Of a stretch of DNA of 64,000 bases, positions 35,889 through 44,894 are shown piece by piece. Within the stretch, counting starts at the first letter, position 1. The number at the start of each line of letters is the position of its first letter. This DNA is from an uncultured Eubacteriales bacterium (GTDB lineage Bacteria > Bacillota > Clostridia > Oscillospirales > Acutalibacteraceae): positions 1 to 64,000 of the forward strand of contig CABUHY010000013.1 in NCBI GenBank assembly GCA_902491475.1, written 5' to 3'. Made by a program: the position numbers and the translations under genes. The notes under the pieces are model-generated. The model ran no database searches. It worked only from the letters and a program-made list of their open reading frames with translations, and was not told the origin of the DNA.

Positions 35889-36914
35889 TCACGGAAAGCA
35901 GGTTTTTACGACCTCTTTCTCCAAAATCTCGTATTTTTCGGGGCTTTCAAGCTCCTGTAAATAACGGCACAGCTCGTTGTCCTTTTCCATGGCGTCGTAA
36001 AGAGCGAACACGGCGGCGTCAATAAGCTCGTCTTTAAGCTCCTCGTTACAGCCGAGCTTTTCGATGAAATACGGCGGCACGGGGCGCTTTAGAAACCGCT
36101 TTACGGAAATTTCTCCGCTCTCGGAGCAACGGTAGGGATGATAATCGTTTTCGCACACTACGGCAAGCGATAATTCGGGAACGCACAGATGTTCCGAAAA
36201 TTCGGGGCACAGGGAACAAACAAATTTTTCCGTGCTCTTTCCGCATTGGCAAAAGGCGGAGGAAAAACCGTTTATCAAAAGCGAAGCGGTGTATTTTGTG
36301 CAGTCGCATACCGTGTAGACATCGGAGCATTTTTCCGCTATCGACTCAAAGCAGGTGTGAACGCCCCACGAGGTAATGTTGCCGAGGGTAAGCACGCTTT
36401 CGTTTCCGCTTTCGGGCGCTTGGCGAAGCCCGTTGCGCTGAATGAAGCGTAGAATATAGTTGAGCACCCTCGCCTTATTTGTGAACTGTGAAAATATTTT
36501 TGCCGCTTCACGGGAGATTACGGCGGCGGAGTTTTCGCATTTTGCTGCGTCGGATATGTAGGTTCTGCGTTGCGCTTTCAGCTTTTCGATTACGGAAAAA
36601 TCGGGCGACGGAGAGTAAATTTTATCGGTATTTATTGTGACGGCGTCGGAAAATTCGGATAAATCGGGGATAATATTTTTGTCGGCAACAAGCATTTTGC
36701 GGTTTTTGATATATACGGCGCACAGTTTGTCATAGTCGTATTTTGACAAAAATTTAAGGCAGGAAAGCCCTTGCTTTTCGGCGTGCGAGACAACGCTCGA
36801 GATAAGACGGTGGCTGAGAAAGGAGCTTTCGGAGTCGATAAGCACGGCGGCGGTTATTCCGTTGGGTTCGTTTTTAAGTCTTTTCGGAACATCAAAATCA
36901 AAAAAGCAATTCAT
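35889..36914 (-). CDS. Hypothetical protein, cysteine-containing, no recognised family
   Basis: 341 aa, soluble by composition, no signal peptide. I recognise no domain. Visible features: an N-terminal alpha/beta-looking region (ITAAVLIDSESSFLSHRLIS), a helical centre (AAKIFSQFTNKARVLNYILR), a cysteine-rich stretch near 195-245 (CSDVYTVCDC, CQCGKSTEKFVCSLC) and a helical C-terminus (KDELIDAAVFALYDAMEKDN). The spacing of Cys pairs could bind metal. Start ATG at 36914 has GGGAGGG upstream; divergent from fba. Single gene, followed by the promoter of the next operon. Confidence 0.6.
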   Translation of the reverse strand: MNCFFDFDVPKRLKNEPNGITAAVLIDSESSFLSHRLISSVVSHAEKQGLSCLKFLSKYDYDKLCAVYIKNRKMLVADKNIIPDLSEFSDAVTINTDKIYSPSPDFSVIEKLKAQRRTYISDAAKCENSAAVISREAAKIFSQFTNKARVLNYILRFIQRNGLRQAPESGNESVLTLGNITSWGVHTCFESIAEKCSDVYTVCDCTKYTASLLINGFSSAFCQCGKSTEKFVCSLCPEFSEHLCVPELSLAVVCENDYHPYRCSESGEISVKRFLKRPVPPYFIEKLGCNEELKDELIDAAVFALYDAMEKDNELCRYLQELESPEKYEILEKEVVKTCFP

Positions 36915-37003
36915 ACTGAGCCCTCCCGAAATATCCTATTCCGAAACGGCGGCGACGGTTACCGCGAAATTTTGAAAATAATGTTAAATTTTGCCTGTTT
37001 CAT

Positions 37004-37032
37004 TTGACATATTTACAGCGGTGGGGTATAAT
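37004..37032 (+). promoter_or_regulatory. Consensus promoter of fba
   Basis: TTGACA (37004-37009), 17 bp, TATAAT (37027-37032): both hexamers perfect, fitting a highly expressed glycolytic gene. Confidence 0.92.
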
Positions 37033-37080
37033 AGCCTCGCAAATAAATCAAAATATATTTTACACAAGGAGTGGAAAAAT

Positions 37081-38016
37081 ATGCCATTGGTAACAACGAC
37101 AGAAATGTTCAAGAAAGCATATGAGGGCGGTTACGCTATCGGCGCTTTCAATGTAAACAATATGGAGATAATTCAGGGAATCACAAGAGCGGCTAAAAAG
37201 CTTGACGCTCCCGTAATTCTTCAGGTATCTTCAGGTGCGAGAAAGTATGCTTCTCACGGCTATCTCGTAGCTATGGTTAAGGCTGCGGCTGAAGAGACAG
37301 GTCTTCCGATTGCTCTTCATCTCGACCACGGCCCCGATTTTGAAACCTGCAAGGCTTGCATCGACGGCGGCTTTACTTCGGTTATGATCGACGGCAGCTC
37401 TCTTCCCTATGAGGAGAATGTTGCTCTTACAAAGATGGTAGTTGAATATGCTCACGCTCACGGCGTAGTTGTTGAGGGCGAACTCGGAACTCTCGCAGGC
37501 GTTGAGGACGAGGTTGTTGTTGAGTCGGGTAAGGAATCTTACACAAATCCCGATCAGGTTCTCGACTTCGTAACAAGAACAGGCGTTGACTCGCTTGCTA
37601 TTGCTATCGGTACTTCTCACGGCGCATACAAGTTTAAGCCCGGTCAGAAGCCTCAGCTTCGTTTCGACATCCTCGAAGAGGTTGAGAAGAGACTTCCCGG
37701 TTTCCCGATCGTTCTTCACGGCGCAAGCTCGGTTAACCAGGACGACATCAAGACAATCAATCAGTACGGCGGAGAAATGCCCGACGCTATCGGTATCCCC
37801 GAGGATATGCTTCGCAAGGCTTCTTCAATGGCTGTATGCAAAATCAATGTTGACTCGGACATCCGTATTGCAATGACCGCTGCTCTCCGTAAGCATTTTG
37901 CAGAGCATCCCGCTGATTTCGACCCGAGAAAGTACCTCACACCCGCAAGAGACGCTATCGAGGGTGTTGTTACTCACAAGATTGAAACCGTTCTCGGTTG
38001 CGCAGGCAAGGCATAA
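37081..38016 (+). CDS. fba: Fructose-1,6-bisphosphate aldolase, class II
   Basis: Cleaves fructose 1,6-bisphosphate to DHAP and glyceraldehyde 3-phosphate. 311 aa from ATG 37081 (AAGGAGTGG upstream). Class II zinc enzyme: LHLDHGPDFE with the first His ligand, then EGELGTLAGVEDEV, IGTSHGAYKF and IVLHGASSV, which supply the remaining zinc and phosphate ligands. Codon use (aca, gct/gca, cgt, ctt/ctc) resembles the ribosomal genes. Own promoter and terminator. Confidence 0.97.
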   Translation: MPLVTTTEMFKKAYEGGYAIGAFNVNNMEIIQGITRAAKKLDAPVILQVSSGARKYASHGYLVAMVKAAAEETGLPIALHLDHGPDFETCKACIDGGFTSVMIDGSSLPYEENVALTKMVVEYAHAHGVVVEGELGTLAGVEDEVVVESGKESYTNPDQVLDFVTRTGVDSLAIAIGTSHGAYKFKPGQKPQLRFDILEEVEKRLPGFPIVLHGASSVNQDDIKTINQYGGEMPDAIGIPEDMLRKASSMAVCKINVDSDIRIAMTAALRKHFAEHPADFDPRKYLTPARDAIEGVVTHKIETVLGCAGKA

Positions 38017-38038
38017 TTGCCCTAAAACCAATAAATTT

Positions 38039-38074
38039 CAGAGCTGTAATCACGCATTACGGCTCTGTTTTTTT
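38039..38074 (+). terminator. Terminator of fba
   Basis: 12-bp stem (38039-38050 with 38056-38067, one G-U) followed by seven T. Confidence 0.92.
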
Positions 38075-38133
38075 ACTCTTTTCCGAAGGTGCTAAAAAAA
38101 TATAAAAAAAGACTTTTAATTTGCCGCTGTTGG

Positions 38134-38142
38134 TGGTATAAT
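38134..38142 (+). promoter_or_regulatory. Extended -10 promoter of murA
   Basis: TGGTATAAT at 38134-38142 is a TGn-extended -10; the -35 region 17 bp upstream (TTTTAA) is poor. Leader about 80 nt. Confidence 0.6.
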
Positions 38143-38227
38143 AACAACGATAATGTGGAATTTTATCTGCGAAAGCATTTACATAATTGAAGTGTGAAAA
38201 AATCTTAGATTAGGGAGTGAACCGTCT

Positions 38228-39523
38228 TTGGATAAGTTTGTTATAACCGGCGGTCATCCGCTGAAGGGAGAAGTTACCGTCAGCGGTGCAAAAAACGCAG
38301 TAGTGGCAATCCTTCCTGCGACCATTCTTGCTAAAGATGTTTGCAGAATTGAAAATATACCGAATATAAGCGATGTTACCGCCATGATTAACATTTTGAA
38401 CATCATGGGCGCTAAAATCAAATACATCAACAAAAATACGATTGAGATAGACACAAGGTTTATCAACTCTTATGTCGTTGAGCATGAGCTCTCAAAGCAG
38501 TTGAGGGCGTCATATTACCTTATCGGAGCATTGCTCGGCAGGTTTAACCATGCCGAGGTTGCCATGCCCGGCGGTTGCTATCTCGGCGTACGCCCCATAG
38601 ACCAGCACATCAAGGGCTTTGAAGCTCTCGGCGCAACCGTTACCATGGAGGAGAACGCTATGGTAAACGCAAGGGCTGACAGGCTTTTGGGCAACTCGAT
38701 TTATCTTGATGTCGTGTCTGTCGGAGCTACAATAAACTGTATGCTCGCCGCAGTCAGGGCAAGGGGACTTACGATAATCGAAAATGCGGCAAAGGAACCG
38801 CATATTGTTGACCTTGCAAACTTCCTTAACACAATGGGCGCCGATGTCAGGGGCGCAGGCACGGATGTCATTAAAATTCACGGCGTTGAAAATCTTCACG
38901 GCTGTGAGTATTCAATTATTCCCGATCAGATAGAAGCGGGAACTTATATGGTCGCCGCAGCGGCAACAAAGGGCGATGTCCTTGTTAAGAATGTAATTCC
39001 GAAGCATCTTGAGTCGATAACGGCAAAGCTTGTCGAATGCGGAATTAATGTAGAAGAATACGACGACTCTATAAGAGTAAGCGCCACGGGCAGGGCAGGC
39101 AAGTGCAATATCAAAACCATGCCTCATCCCGGCTTCCCGACGGATATGCAGCCTCAGTTTGCTGTGCTTTTAAGCATAGCAAAGGGCACAAGCATTATAT
39201 CGGAAAGCGTTTGGGATAACCGTTTCAGATATGCCGAGCAGCTTTCAAGAATGGGCGCACAGATACATGTTGACGGTAAAACGGCGGTTATCGAGGGTGT
39301 CGAAGGGCTTAAAGGCGCACCTATCAAAGCCGACGACCTCAGAGCGGGTGCGGCTATGATGATAGCGGGTCTTGTTGCGACCGGCGTTACCGAAATCGAG
39401 GATATTCATCATATTGAAAGAGGATATGAAAATGTCGTTGAAAAGTTCCGAAGCCTCGGAGCCGATATTCAGCGAAAGGAATTTCCCGATGAGGACCAAA
39501 AGGTTCAAATGGGCGCAGGCTGA
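38228..39523 (+). CDS. murA: UDP-N-acetylglucosamine 1-carboxyvinyltransferase
   Basis: First committed step of peptidoglycan synthesis: transfers enolpyruvate from PEP to UDP-GlcNAc. 431 aa, EPSP-synthase fold. Signatures: GGHPLKGEVTVSGAKNAVV at the N-terminus, catalytic Cys117 in AMPGGCYLGVRPID (a Cys, so fosfomycin-sensitive type), and GFPTDMQPQFA. Start is TTG at 38228, preceded by TAGGGAGTG; no ATG fits. Firmicutes often have two MurA paralogues; which one this is cannot be told. Confidence 0.95.
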   Translation: MDKFVITGGHPLKGEVTVSGAKNAVVAILPATILAKDVCRIENIPNISDVTAMINILNIMGAKIKYINKNTIEIDTRFINSYVVEHELSKQLRASYYLIGALLGRFNHAEVAMPGGCYLGVRPIDQHIKGFEALGATVTMEENAMVNARADRLLGNSIYLDVVSVGATINCMLAAVRARGLTIIENAAKEPHIVDLANFLNTMGADVRGAGTDVIKIHGVENLHGCEYSIIPDQIEAGTYMVAAAATKGDVLVKNVIPKHLESITAKLVECGINVEEYDDSIRVSATGRAGKCNIKTMPHPGFPTDMQPQFAVLLSIAKGTSIISESVWDNRFRYAEQLSRMGAQIHVDGKTAVIEGVEGLKGAPIKADDLRAGAAMMIAGLVATGVTEIEDIHHIERGYENVVEKFRSLGADIQRKEFPDEDQKVQMGAG

Positions 39524-39590
39524 GAAAAATCGGAGCCTTCTGTACGGAAGACTCCTTTTTAAGTTATAAATTGTTTAGTGGGGTGTCGTT

Positions 39591-41264
39591 TTGACTGAAT
39601 TTGAGAAGCTTGCGGAGCTACTTTTTCCGCATATAGATAAAACTCCCGAATATTACGAGGAAAAATATCCGCAGAGAAATCTTAAAGAGGGCGCAAGGGT
39701 CACAAGGTTTGCACCGAGCCCCACGGGTTATTTGCATATAGGCGGACTTTTCGGTGCGCTTACCGATATTCTTACGGCGCAGGCGACGGGCGGCGTTTCA
39801 ATGCTCCGAATTGAGGACACCGACAAGAAGCGTGAGGTCGGCGACGGCGTTGACGCGATACTTGACGGCTTTGCTTCGTTCGGTCTCGAATTTGACGAGG
39901 GCGTTTGCGGCAAGAACGAGGAAAAGGGCGAATACGGTCCTTATACGCAGTCGAAAAGAGTCGAAATTTATCAGACAGTAGCAAAACAGCTTGTAAAAGA
40001 GGGCAAGGCGTATCCGTGCTTCTGTACGGCGGAGGAACTCAATGACCTTCGTGAAAAGCAGGAAAAAGAGGGCGCACCGTTTGCCGGATATTACGGAAAA
40101 TGGGCAAAATGCCGTGAGCTTACATACGAGCAAATTGAGCAGAAAATCAAAGACGGCGAAAAGTATGTTCTTCGCTTCCGTTCGGACGGAGACGAAAACA
40201 GACGGGTTTACTTTGACGACATTGTAAGGGGCAAGATTGAGATGCCCGAGAATGTTATCGACGAGGTACTTCTCAAGAGCGACGGTATCCCGACATATCA
40301 TTTCGCACATGTCTGCGACGACCATTTTATGAGGACAACGCATGTTATCAGGGGCGAGGAATGGATTTCCTCAACGCCGAAGCATATAGCGCTTTTCAAG
40401 GCGTGCGGTTTTAAGCTTCCCAAGTATGCGCACACTCCGCAGGTTATGAAAATCGACGAGGTTGACGGTACAAAGCGCAAGTTTTCAAAGCGTAAGGACC
40501 CCGAAGCGGCTGTCAGCTACTTCATTGAGCAGGGTTATCCGAGCGAGGGACTTATAGATTATCTTTTGGGACTTCTCAACTCGAATTTTGAGGACTGGAG
40601 AAGAGCCAACCCCACCGAAAACGCTCTTAACTTCCCGTTCAATCTTAAAAAGATGAGCCCGAGCGGCTGCCTTTTTGATTTGGTAAAGCTTGCGGATGTC
40701 AGCAAAAACGCCATTTCAAAAATGAAAGCGCAGACGGTTTTCGATTATGCATTCAAGTGGGCAAAAGCTTACGATGAAACGCTTTACAGGCTTTTTGACG
40801 AAGATAAACAGAAGGCTGTCGCAATTCTCAACATTGATCGTGAGAACACGAAACCGAGGAAGGATATTGCAAAATGGTCCGAGGTTCGTGACTATGTAAG
40901 CTATTTCTATAATGAAATATACAAGGAAAATTACACCCTGCCCGCAAACATTGCGCCCGACGATGCGGCAGCAATCGTTGCGGAATACAAAAAGGTGTTT
41001 GATGTTTCGGACGACAAGCAGGTATGGTTCGACAAGATTAAAGCATTGTGCGAGCCGCTCGGCTTTACACCGAATGTCAAGGAATACAAGCAGAATCCCG
41101 ATAATTTCAAGGGCCATGTCGGAGATGTTTCAACCGTGATAAGAATTGCTCTTACCGGCAGGACAAACACCCCCGATTTACATTCAATAATCGCCGTACT
41201 CGGCAAGGACGAGGTTACGGCAAGGCTTGAAAAAGCAGAAAAAGAGTTCAAGGAGGAAAAGTGA
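39591..41264 (+). CDS. gltX: Glutamyl-tRNA synthetase
   Basis: 557 aa, class Ic. HIGH-type motif in APSPTGYLHIGGLFGAL, tRNA-recognition region RIEDTDKKREVGDG, and the KMSKS variant KRKFSKRKDPEA. The N-terminus extends about 35 aa before the first motif (FEKLAELLFPHIDKTPEYYE), which is longer than in E. coli GluRS. Start TTG at 39591 with a GGGGTG ribosome site. Its stop overlaps the glnS start by one base (TGATG), so GluRS and GlnRS are translationally coupled. Confidence 0.93.
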   Translation: MTEFEKLAELLFPHIDKTPEYYEEKYPQRNLKEGARVTRFAPSPTGYLHIGGLFGALTDILTAQATGGVSMLRIEDTDKKREVGDGVDAILDGFASFGLEFDEGVCGKNEEKGEYGPYTQSKRVEIYQTVAKQLVKEGKAYPCFCTAEELNDLREKQEKEGAPFAGYYGKWAKCRELTYEQIEQKIKDGEKYVLRFRSDGDENRRVYFDDIVRGKIEMPENVIDEVLLKSDGIPTYHFAHVCDDHFMRTTHVIRGEEWISSTPKHIALFKACGFKLPKYAHTPQVMKIDEVDGTKRKFSKRKDPEAAVSYFIEQGYPSEGLIDYLLGLLNSNFEDWRRANPTENALNFPFNLKKMSPSGCLFDLVKLADVSKNAISKMKAQTVFDYAFKWAKAYDETLYRLFDEDKQKAVAILNIDRENTKPRKDIAKWSEVRDYVSYFYNEIYKENYTLPANIAPDDAAAIVAEYKKVFDVSDDKQVWFDKIKALCEPLGFTPNVKEYKQNPDNFKGHVGDVSTVIRIALTGRTNTPDLHSIIAVLGKDEVTARLEKAEKEFKEEK

Positions 41265-42922
41265 TGGCAGAGGAAATCAAGGCTTCAAATTTTATACACG
41301 ATTTCATTGACGAAGACCTTAAAGAAGGTGTGTACGACCATGTCCAGACCCGTTTTCCGCCCGAACCCAACGGTTATTTGCATATCGGTCACGCAAAGGC
41401 TATTTGCATAAATTTCGGCACAAGCGAAAAGTATAACGGCGTGTGCAATCTCCGCCTTGATGACACAAACCCGTCAAAGGAGGACACCGAGTATGTCGAC
41501 GCTATAAAGGAAGACATCGAATGGCTCGGCTTCAAGTGGAACAAGTGCCTTTTTGCTTCAAGCTATTTCGATTTCATTTACGAATGTGCGTTGAGACTTA
41601 TCAACAAGGGTCTTGCATATGTTGACGATTTGAGTGCGGAGGAAATAAGAGAATACAGAGGCACGCTTACCGAGGCGGGCAAAAACAGCCCGTACAGGGA
41701 CAGAAGCGTTGAAGAAAACCTTGACCTGTTCAAGAGAATGACCGACGGCGAGTTCCCGAACGGCGAAAGAGTTTTGAGGGCGAAGATTGATATGGCTTCG
41801 CCGAATATAAATATGAGAGATCCCGTTATTTACAGAATAGCGCACATCTCCCACCATCAGACGGGCGACAAGTGGTGCGTTTATCCGATGTACGACTTCG
41901 CACATCCGCTTTCCGACGCAAAAGAGGGCGTTACTCACTCGCTTTGCTCGCTTGAATTTGAAAACCACAGACCGCTTTACGATTGGGTTCTTAAAGCGTG
42001 CGATATAGAACAGCCCCCGAGGCAGATTGAGTTTGCAAGGCTCAACCTCAATTACTGTCTTACAAGCAAGAGAAAGTGTCTTGCGCTTGTAAACGAGGGC
42101 ATTGTTGACGGCTGGGACGACCCGAGAATGGTAACGCTCAGCGGTATGAGAAGAAGAGGCTATCCTGCGGCGGCAATCCGTGATTTCTGTGACAAGATAG
42201 GCGTTTCCAAGGCTTATTCGGTTGTTGATATGGGGCTTTTGGAGTCCTGTGTGCGTGACGCACTCAACTCTACCGCTCCGAGAGCTATGGCAGTGCTCGA
42301 CCCCATTGAGCTTATTGTCGAAAACTATCCCGACGGTCAGACGGAGGAAATTGAAATCCCTGTTCATCCCGACCACCCCGAAATGGGCACAAGGGCGGTT
42401 AAATTCTCAAAGCATCTGTTCATTGAAAGCGACGACTTTATGGCAGAGCCCGTAAAGAAGTATTTCCGTCTCTATCCCGGCAACGAGGTAAGGCTCAAGA
42501 GCGCATATTTTGTAAAGTGTACACGCTTTGAAACCGGCGAGGACGGAAAACCCGTCAGAATTTACTGCACATACGACCCTGCTTCAAAGGGCGGCGAGTC
42601 TCCCGACGGCAGAAAGGTCAAGGGCACAATTCACTGGGTCAGCCGTGACGACTGCTTTAAGGCTACCGTCAATATGTATGACCGTCTTTTCAATGTTCCC
42701 AATCCTTCGGATGAAACGAACGGAGATTTCAAGCAAAATCTTAATCCGGACTCGCTTATAGTGCTCAAAGACTGCGCTGTCGAGGGCGGACTCCGTGACG
42801 CAAAGCCCGGAGATGTGTTCCAGTTTATGCGTAAGGGATATTTCTGCGTAGATAAAAAGTCCGAAAAGGACAATATGATATTCAACTTGACTGTTGCCCT
42901 TAACTCTTCGTGGGGCAAATAA
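41264..42922 (+). CDS. glnS: Glutaminyl-tRNA synthetase
   Basis: 552 aa, close to the 554 aa of E. coli GlnRS. It contains the GlnRS-type HIGH region FPPEPNGYLHIGHAKAICIN, LRLDDTNPSKEDTEYVDAI, the GlnRS-specific YPMYDFAHPLSDAKEGVTHS, the KMSKS variant LTSKRKCLALV, and the two C-terminal beta-barrel anticodon domains (from about 340, ELIVENYPDG ... HPEMGTRAVKFSKHLFIE). Most Firmicutes lack GlnRS and use GatCAB for Gln-tRNA, so its presence beside gltX points to acquisition by transfer in this lineage. ATG chosen over a GTG one codon earlier; ribosome site AGGAGG in gltX. Confidence 0.95.
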   Translation: MAEEIKASNFIHDFIDEDLKEGVYDHVQTRFPPEPNGYLHIGHAKAICINFGTSEKYNGVCNLRLDDTNPSKEDTEYVDAIKEDIEWLGFKWNKCLFASSYFDFIYECALRLINKGLAYVDDLSAEEIREYRGTLTEAGKNSPYRDRSVEENLDLFKRMTDGEFPNGERVLRAKIDMASPNINMRDPVIYRIAHISHHQTGDKWCVYPMYDFAHPLSDAKEGVTHSLCSLEFENHRPLYDWVLKACDIEQPPRQIEFARLNLNYCLTSKRKCLALVNEGIVDGWDDPRMVTLSGMRRRGYPAAAIRDFCDKIGVSKAYSVVDMGLLESCVRDALNSTAPRAMAVLDPIELIVENYPDGQTEEIEIPVHPDHPEMGTRAVKFSKHLFIESDDFMAEPVKKYFRLYPGNEVRLKSAYFVKCTRFETGEDGKPVRIYCTYDPASKGGESPDGRKVKGTIHWVSRDDCFKATVNMYDRLFNVPNPSDETNGDFKQNLNPDSLIVLKDCAVEGGLRDAKPGDVFQFMRKGYFCVDKKSEKDNMIFNLTVALNSSWGK

Positions 42923-42936
42923 AGGAGAAATGTAAT

Positions 42937-43611
42937 ATGAGCGCAAAAAAAGCAAAGAAAAAAATTACGGGTTACGACATCGGATACAGAGTTGTTATGG
43001 CTCTGGCGGCAATATGTGTTCCGATTGCGGCGTATTTCTCAAATTTGATTTACTATGTTGTCGAGTCTCCGCTGTTCAAGCTTCTTGCACAGGTTCAGGG
43101 TAACTCCTCCGATGACGGTTCTACATACGGCTATCTCGGCTTTAAGATGTTTGTTGACGATATTTTGCCGCTGATTAAGGAGTCGTCGGAAAACAAGATG
43201 AGCCTTACAGGGCTTCTCAATGAGCTTTCGGCAATAAAAACTCCGCTTATAGTGACAACCGTTTTCTTCGCACTTGCGATTTTGCTTGCGCTTGCGGTTG
43301 TTGTGTCGGCTGTTGCTTCAAACAACAGAAAGGTTCATTTCGGAATTTCGACGGCAGGCCTTGTGTCGGTTATCGCAATGTTCATTTCTTTCCGCTATGT
43401 TTCCGCACCGATTGTAAGCGGCACGGTAAACTTGGGAGATTTCTTTGAGTCGGCTCTTATGAAAGCGCTTCTGCCGTATGTCGCGAGTGTATCCACTTTC
43501 CACTTGAGCTCTGCGTGGGTAATAATGCTGGTAATATTCATCGGCCTTGTTATTCTCTCGGGTGCAAACATCCTCATTGACGCAGGGGAAAGCTCAAAAA
43601 CCAAGAAATAA
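42937..43611 (+). CDS. Hypothetical four-helix membrane protein
   Basis: 224 aa: basic N-terminus (SAKKAKKKITG), then hydrophobic stretches at about 21-45, 103-128, 133-153 and 188-212, with an extracellular-looking loop (45-100) and a basic end. I recognise no family. ATG at 42937 preceded by AAAGGAG, 14 nt after glnS, so probably the last gene of the murA/gltX/glnS transcript; a terminator follows. Confidence 0.65.
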   Translation: MSAKKAKKKITGYDIGYRVVMALAAICVPIAAYFSNLIYYVVESPLFKLLAQVQGNSSDDGSTYGYLGFKMFVDDILPLIKESSENKMSLTGLLNELSAIKTPLIVTTVFFALAILLALAVVVSAVASNNRKVHFGISTAGLVSVIAMFISFRYVSAPIVSGTVNLGDFFESALMKALLPYVASVSTFHLSSAWVIMLVIFIGLVILSGANILIDAGESSKTKK

Positions 43612-43635
43612 AATACAAATAATACGCATATTTTC

Positions 43636-43666
43636 AAAGCACTGACAAATTTGTCGGTGCTTTTTT
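43636..43666 (+). terminator. Terminator after glnS and membrane protein
   Basis: 13-bp stem (43636-43648 with 43651-43663, with G-U pairs), followed by T-run to 43666. Confidence 0.88.
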
Positions 43667-43702
43667 GTTACAAATGCACAATGCGTATTTTAACGAATTA
43701 TC

Positions 43703-43731
43703 TTGACAATTTGAAAAATTAAATGTATATT
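43703..43731 (+). promoter_or_regulatory. Promoter of the paralogous membrane-protein cluster
   Basis: TTGACA (43703-43708), 17 bp, TATATT (43726-43731) with TG before the -10. The predicted start of transcription falls only about 12 nt before the ATG, so the leader barely contains the ribosome site GGAGGGG. Confidence 0.7.
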
Positions 43732-43749
43732 GAAATCGGAGGGGATAAT

Positions 43750-44289
43750 ATGGAAGAAAAAGACAATAAAATACTCTCTGAAAATACGGAAAACGACAAA
43801 ACACCTGAAAATAAACCTTCGCTGAGTGAAATGTATTACGGCAGCAATCTCGATACATTTTCGCAAAACGATAATATAGACCGTGAATATCTCAAAGAAC
43901 TTTACGGCGAGGATATGCCTTTTTTGAATAAAGATGTGCGTATGACACGCTCCCAATATATAGCGGCGTATAACCGAATACAGGAGAAATACAAAAAGGA
44001 ACTCAAAGGAACGGTAAAAAGCTTCCTGTTTTTACTTGTGCTTCTTGCATTTGTGATATTGATTTCAACCGTGTTCGGACTGATGGCGGAAGATGCGCCC
44101 TTTGCCTCTCCGTTTATAATATTGCGAAAGTGGACGATGATAATCGGAATACCGCCGTTTCTGTTTTTTATAATAACGCTGTTGAAGCGGCTTAAAGATG
44201 CTCAAAAAAGTATGGACCATGCTTTGAAAACACTTGAAAAAAGCAAAAATGATTGTATGGCGGAAGGTCAGTACGACGCAGGGTCATAA
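43750..44289 (+). CDS. Membrane protein of unknown family, paralogue 1
   Basis: 179 aa. Acidic disordered N-terminus (1-40), a conserved block YLKELYGEDM-x-FLNKDVRMTRSQYI (47-71), two transmembrane segments (about 91-112 and 127-146), then a charged helix ending in DCMAEGQYDAGS. The next gene encodes the same layout, including the block and the C-terminal DCM-x-x-GQYDA. I recognise no known domain. The block before the membrane helices looks like a cytoplasmic interaction motif. ATG at 43750 follows GGAGGGG. Confidence 0.7.
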   Translation: MEEKDNKILSENTENDKTPENKPSLSEMYYGSNLDTFSQNDNIDREYLKELYGEDMPFLNKDVRMTRSQYIAAYNRIQEKYKKELKGTVKSFLFLLVLLAFVILISTVFGLMAEDAPFASPFIILRKWTMIIGIPPFLFFIITLLKRLKDAQKSMDHALKTLEKSKNDCMAEGQYDAGS

Positions 44290-44306
44290 GCGAGGTGCAG
44301 ACGGTT

Positions 44307-44873
44307 ATGAACGGAAAAGATAATAATTACGGAAACAAAAAGGATTTAAGACCCGAGGTTTTCGGGGAAAATCCCGATACCTTTGCCGAGAGCGAGAAAA
44401 TGGATCGCACATATCTCAAAGAGCTTTACGGCGAGGATATGGACTTTCTCAACAAGGATGTCCGTATGACACGCTCGCAGTATATATCGATGTACAATGA
44501 AATCGAAAAATCCTATTCAAAAAGGAAAAGGGAAGCCTTGAAAACGCTGATACCCGTTACTGTGCTGTATGTTATTGCGCAGGCGGTTGCCGTGTTTTTG
44601 CGGATTATCTCAAGTGAATTTTTCAAGCTTACCGATTTGTGGATGTTCGGTAATCCGAGAACTGTGGCGGCGTATATAAGCGGAATATTTTTGGGTTTTT
44701 CACGGGTGATATTTCTTTCGACTTCGGCAATTTTGATAATAACGGCTATTACCGCAGTGAAAAATATACGGCGCTTTAACAGATATAAAAAGTACAGTCT
44801 GGAACAGCTCGAAAACAGGAAAGCCGATTGTATGTCCGCCGGGCAGTATGATGCGGAAAACAAATTCAATTAA
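44307..44873 (+). CDS. Membrane protein of unknown family, paralogue 2
   Basis: 188 aa, tandem paralogue of the preceding gene, 17 nt downstream. Shared: NPDTF/NLDTF-type start, YLKELYGEDM-x-FLNKDVRMTRSQYI (36-60), two hydrophobic regions (about 81-99 and 125-157) and DCMSAGQYDAE at the end. Outside these blocks the sequence has diverged. ATG at 44307 preceded by CGAGGTG. Possibly partners in one membrane complex. Confidence 0.7.
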   Translation: MNGKDNNYGNKKDLRPEVFGENPDTFAESEKMDRTYLKELYGEDMDFLNKDVRMTRSQYISMYNEIEKSYSKRKREALKTLIPVTVLYVIAQAVAVFLRIISSEFFKLTDLWMFGNPRTVAAYISGIFLGFSRVIFLSTSAILIITAITAVKNIRRFNRYKKYSLEQLENRKADCMSAGQYDAENKFN

Positions 44874-44894
44874 ATATAAAAAGGGGGATTTCTT

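Noticed and set aside
43750..44873. One gene split by a frameshift
   Set aside because: Each part has its own ribosome site, conserved block, two membrane segments and C-terminal motif, so they are tandem paralogues.
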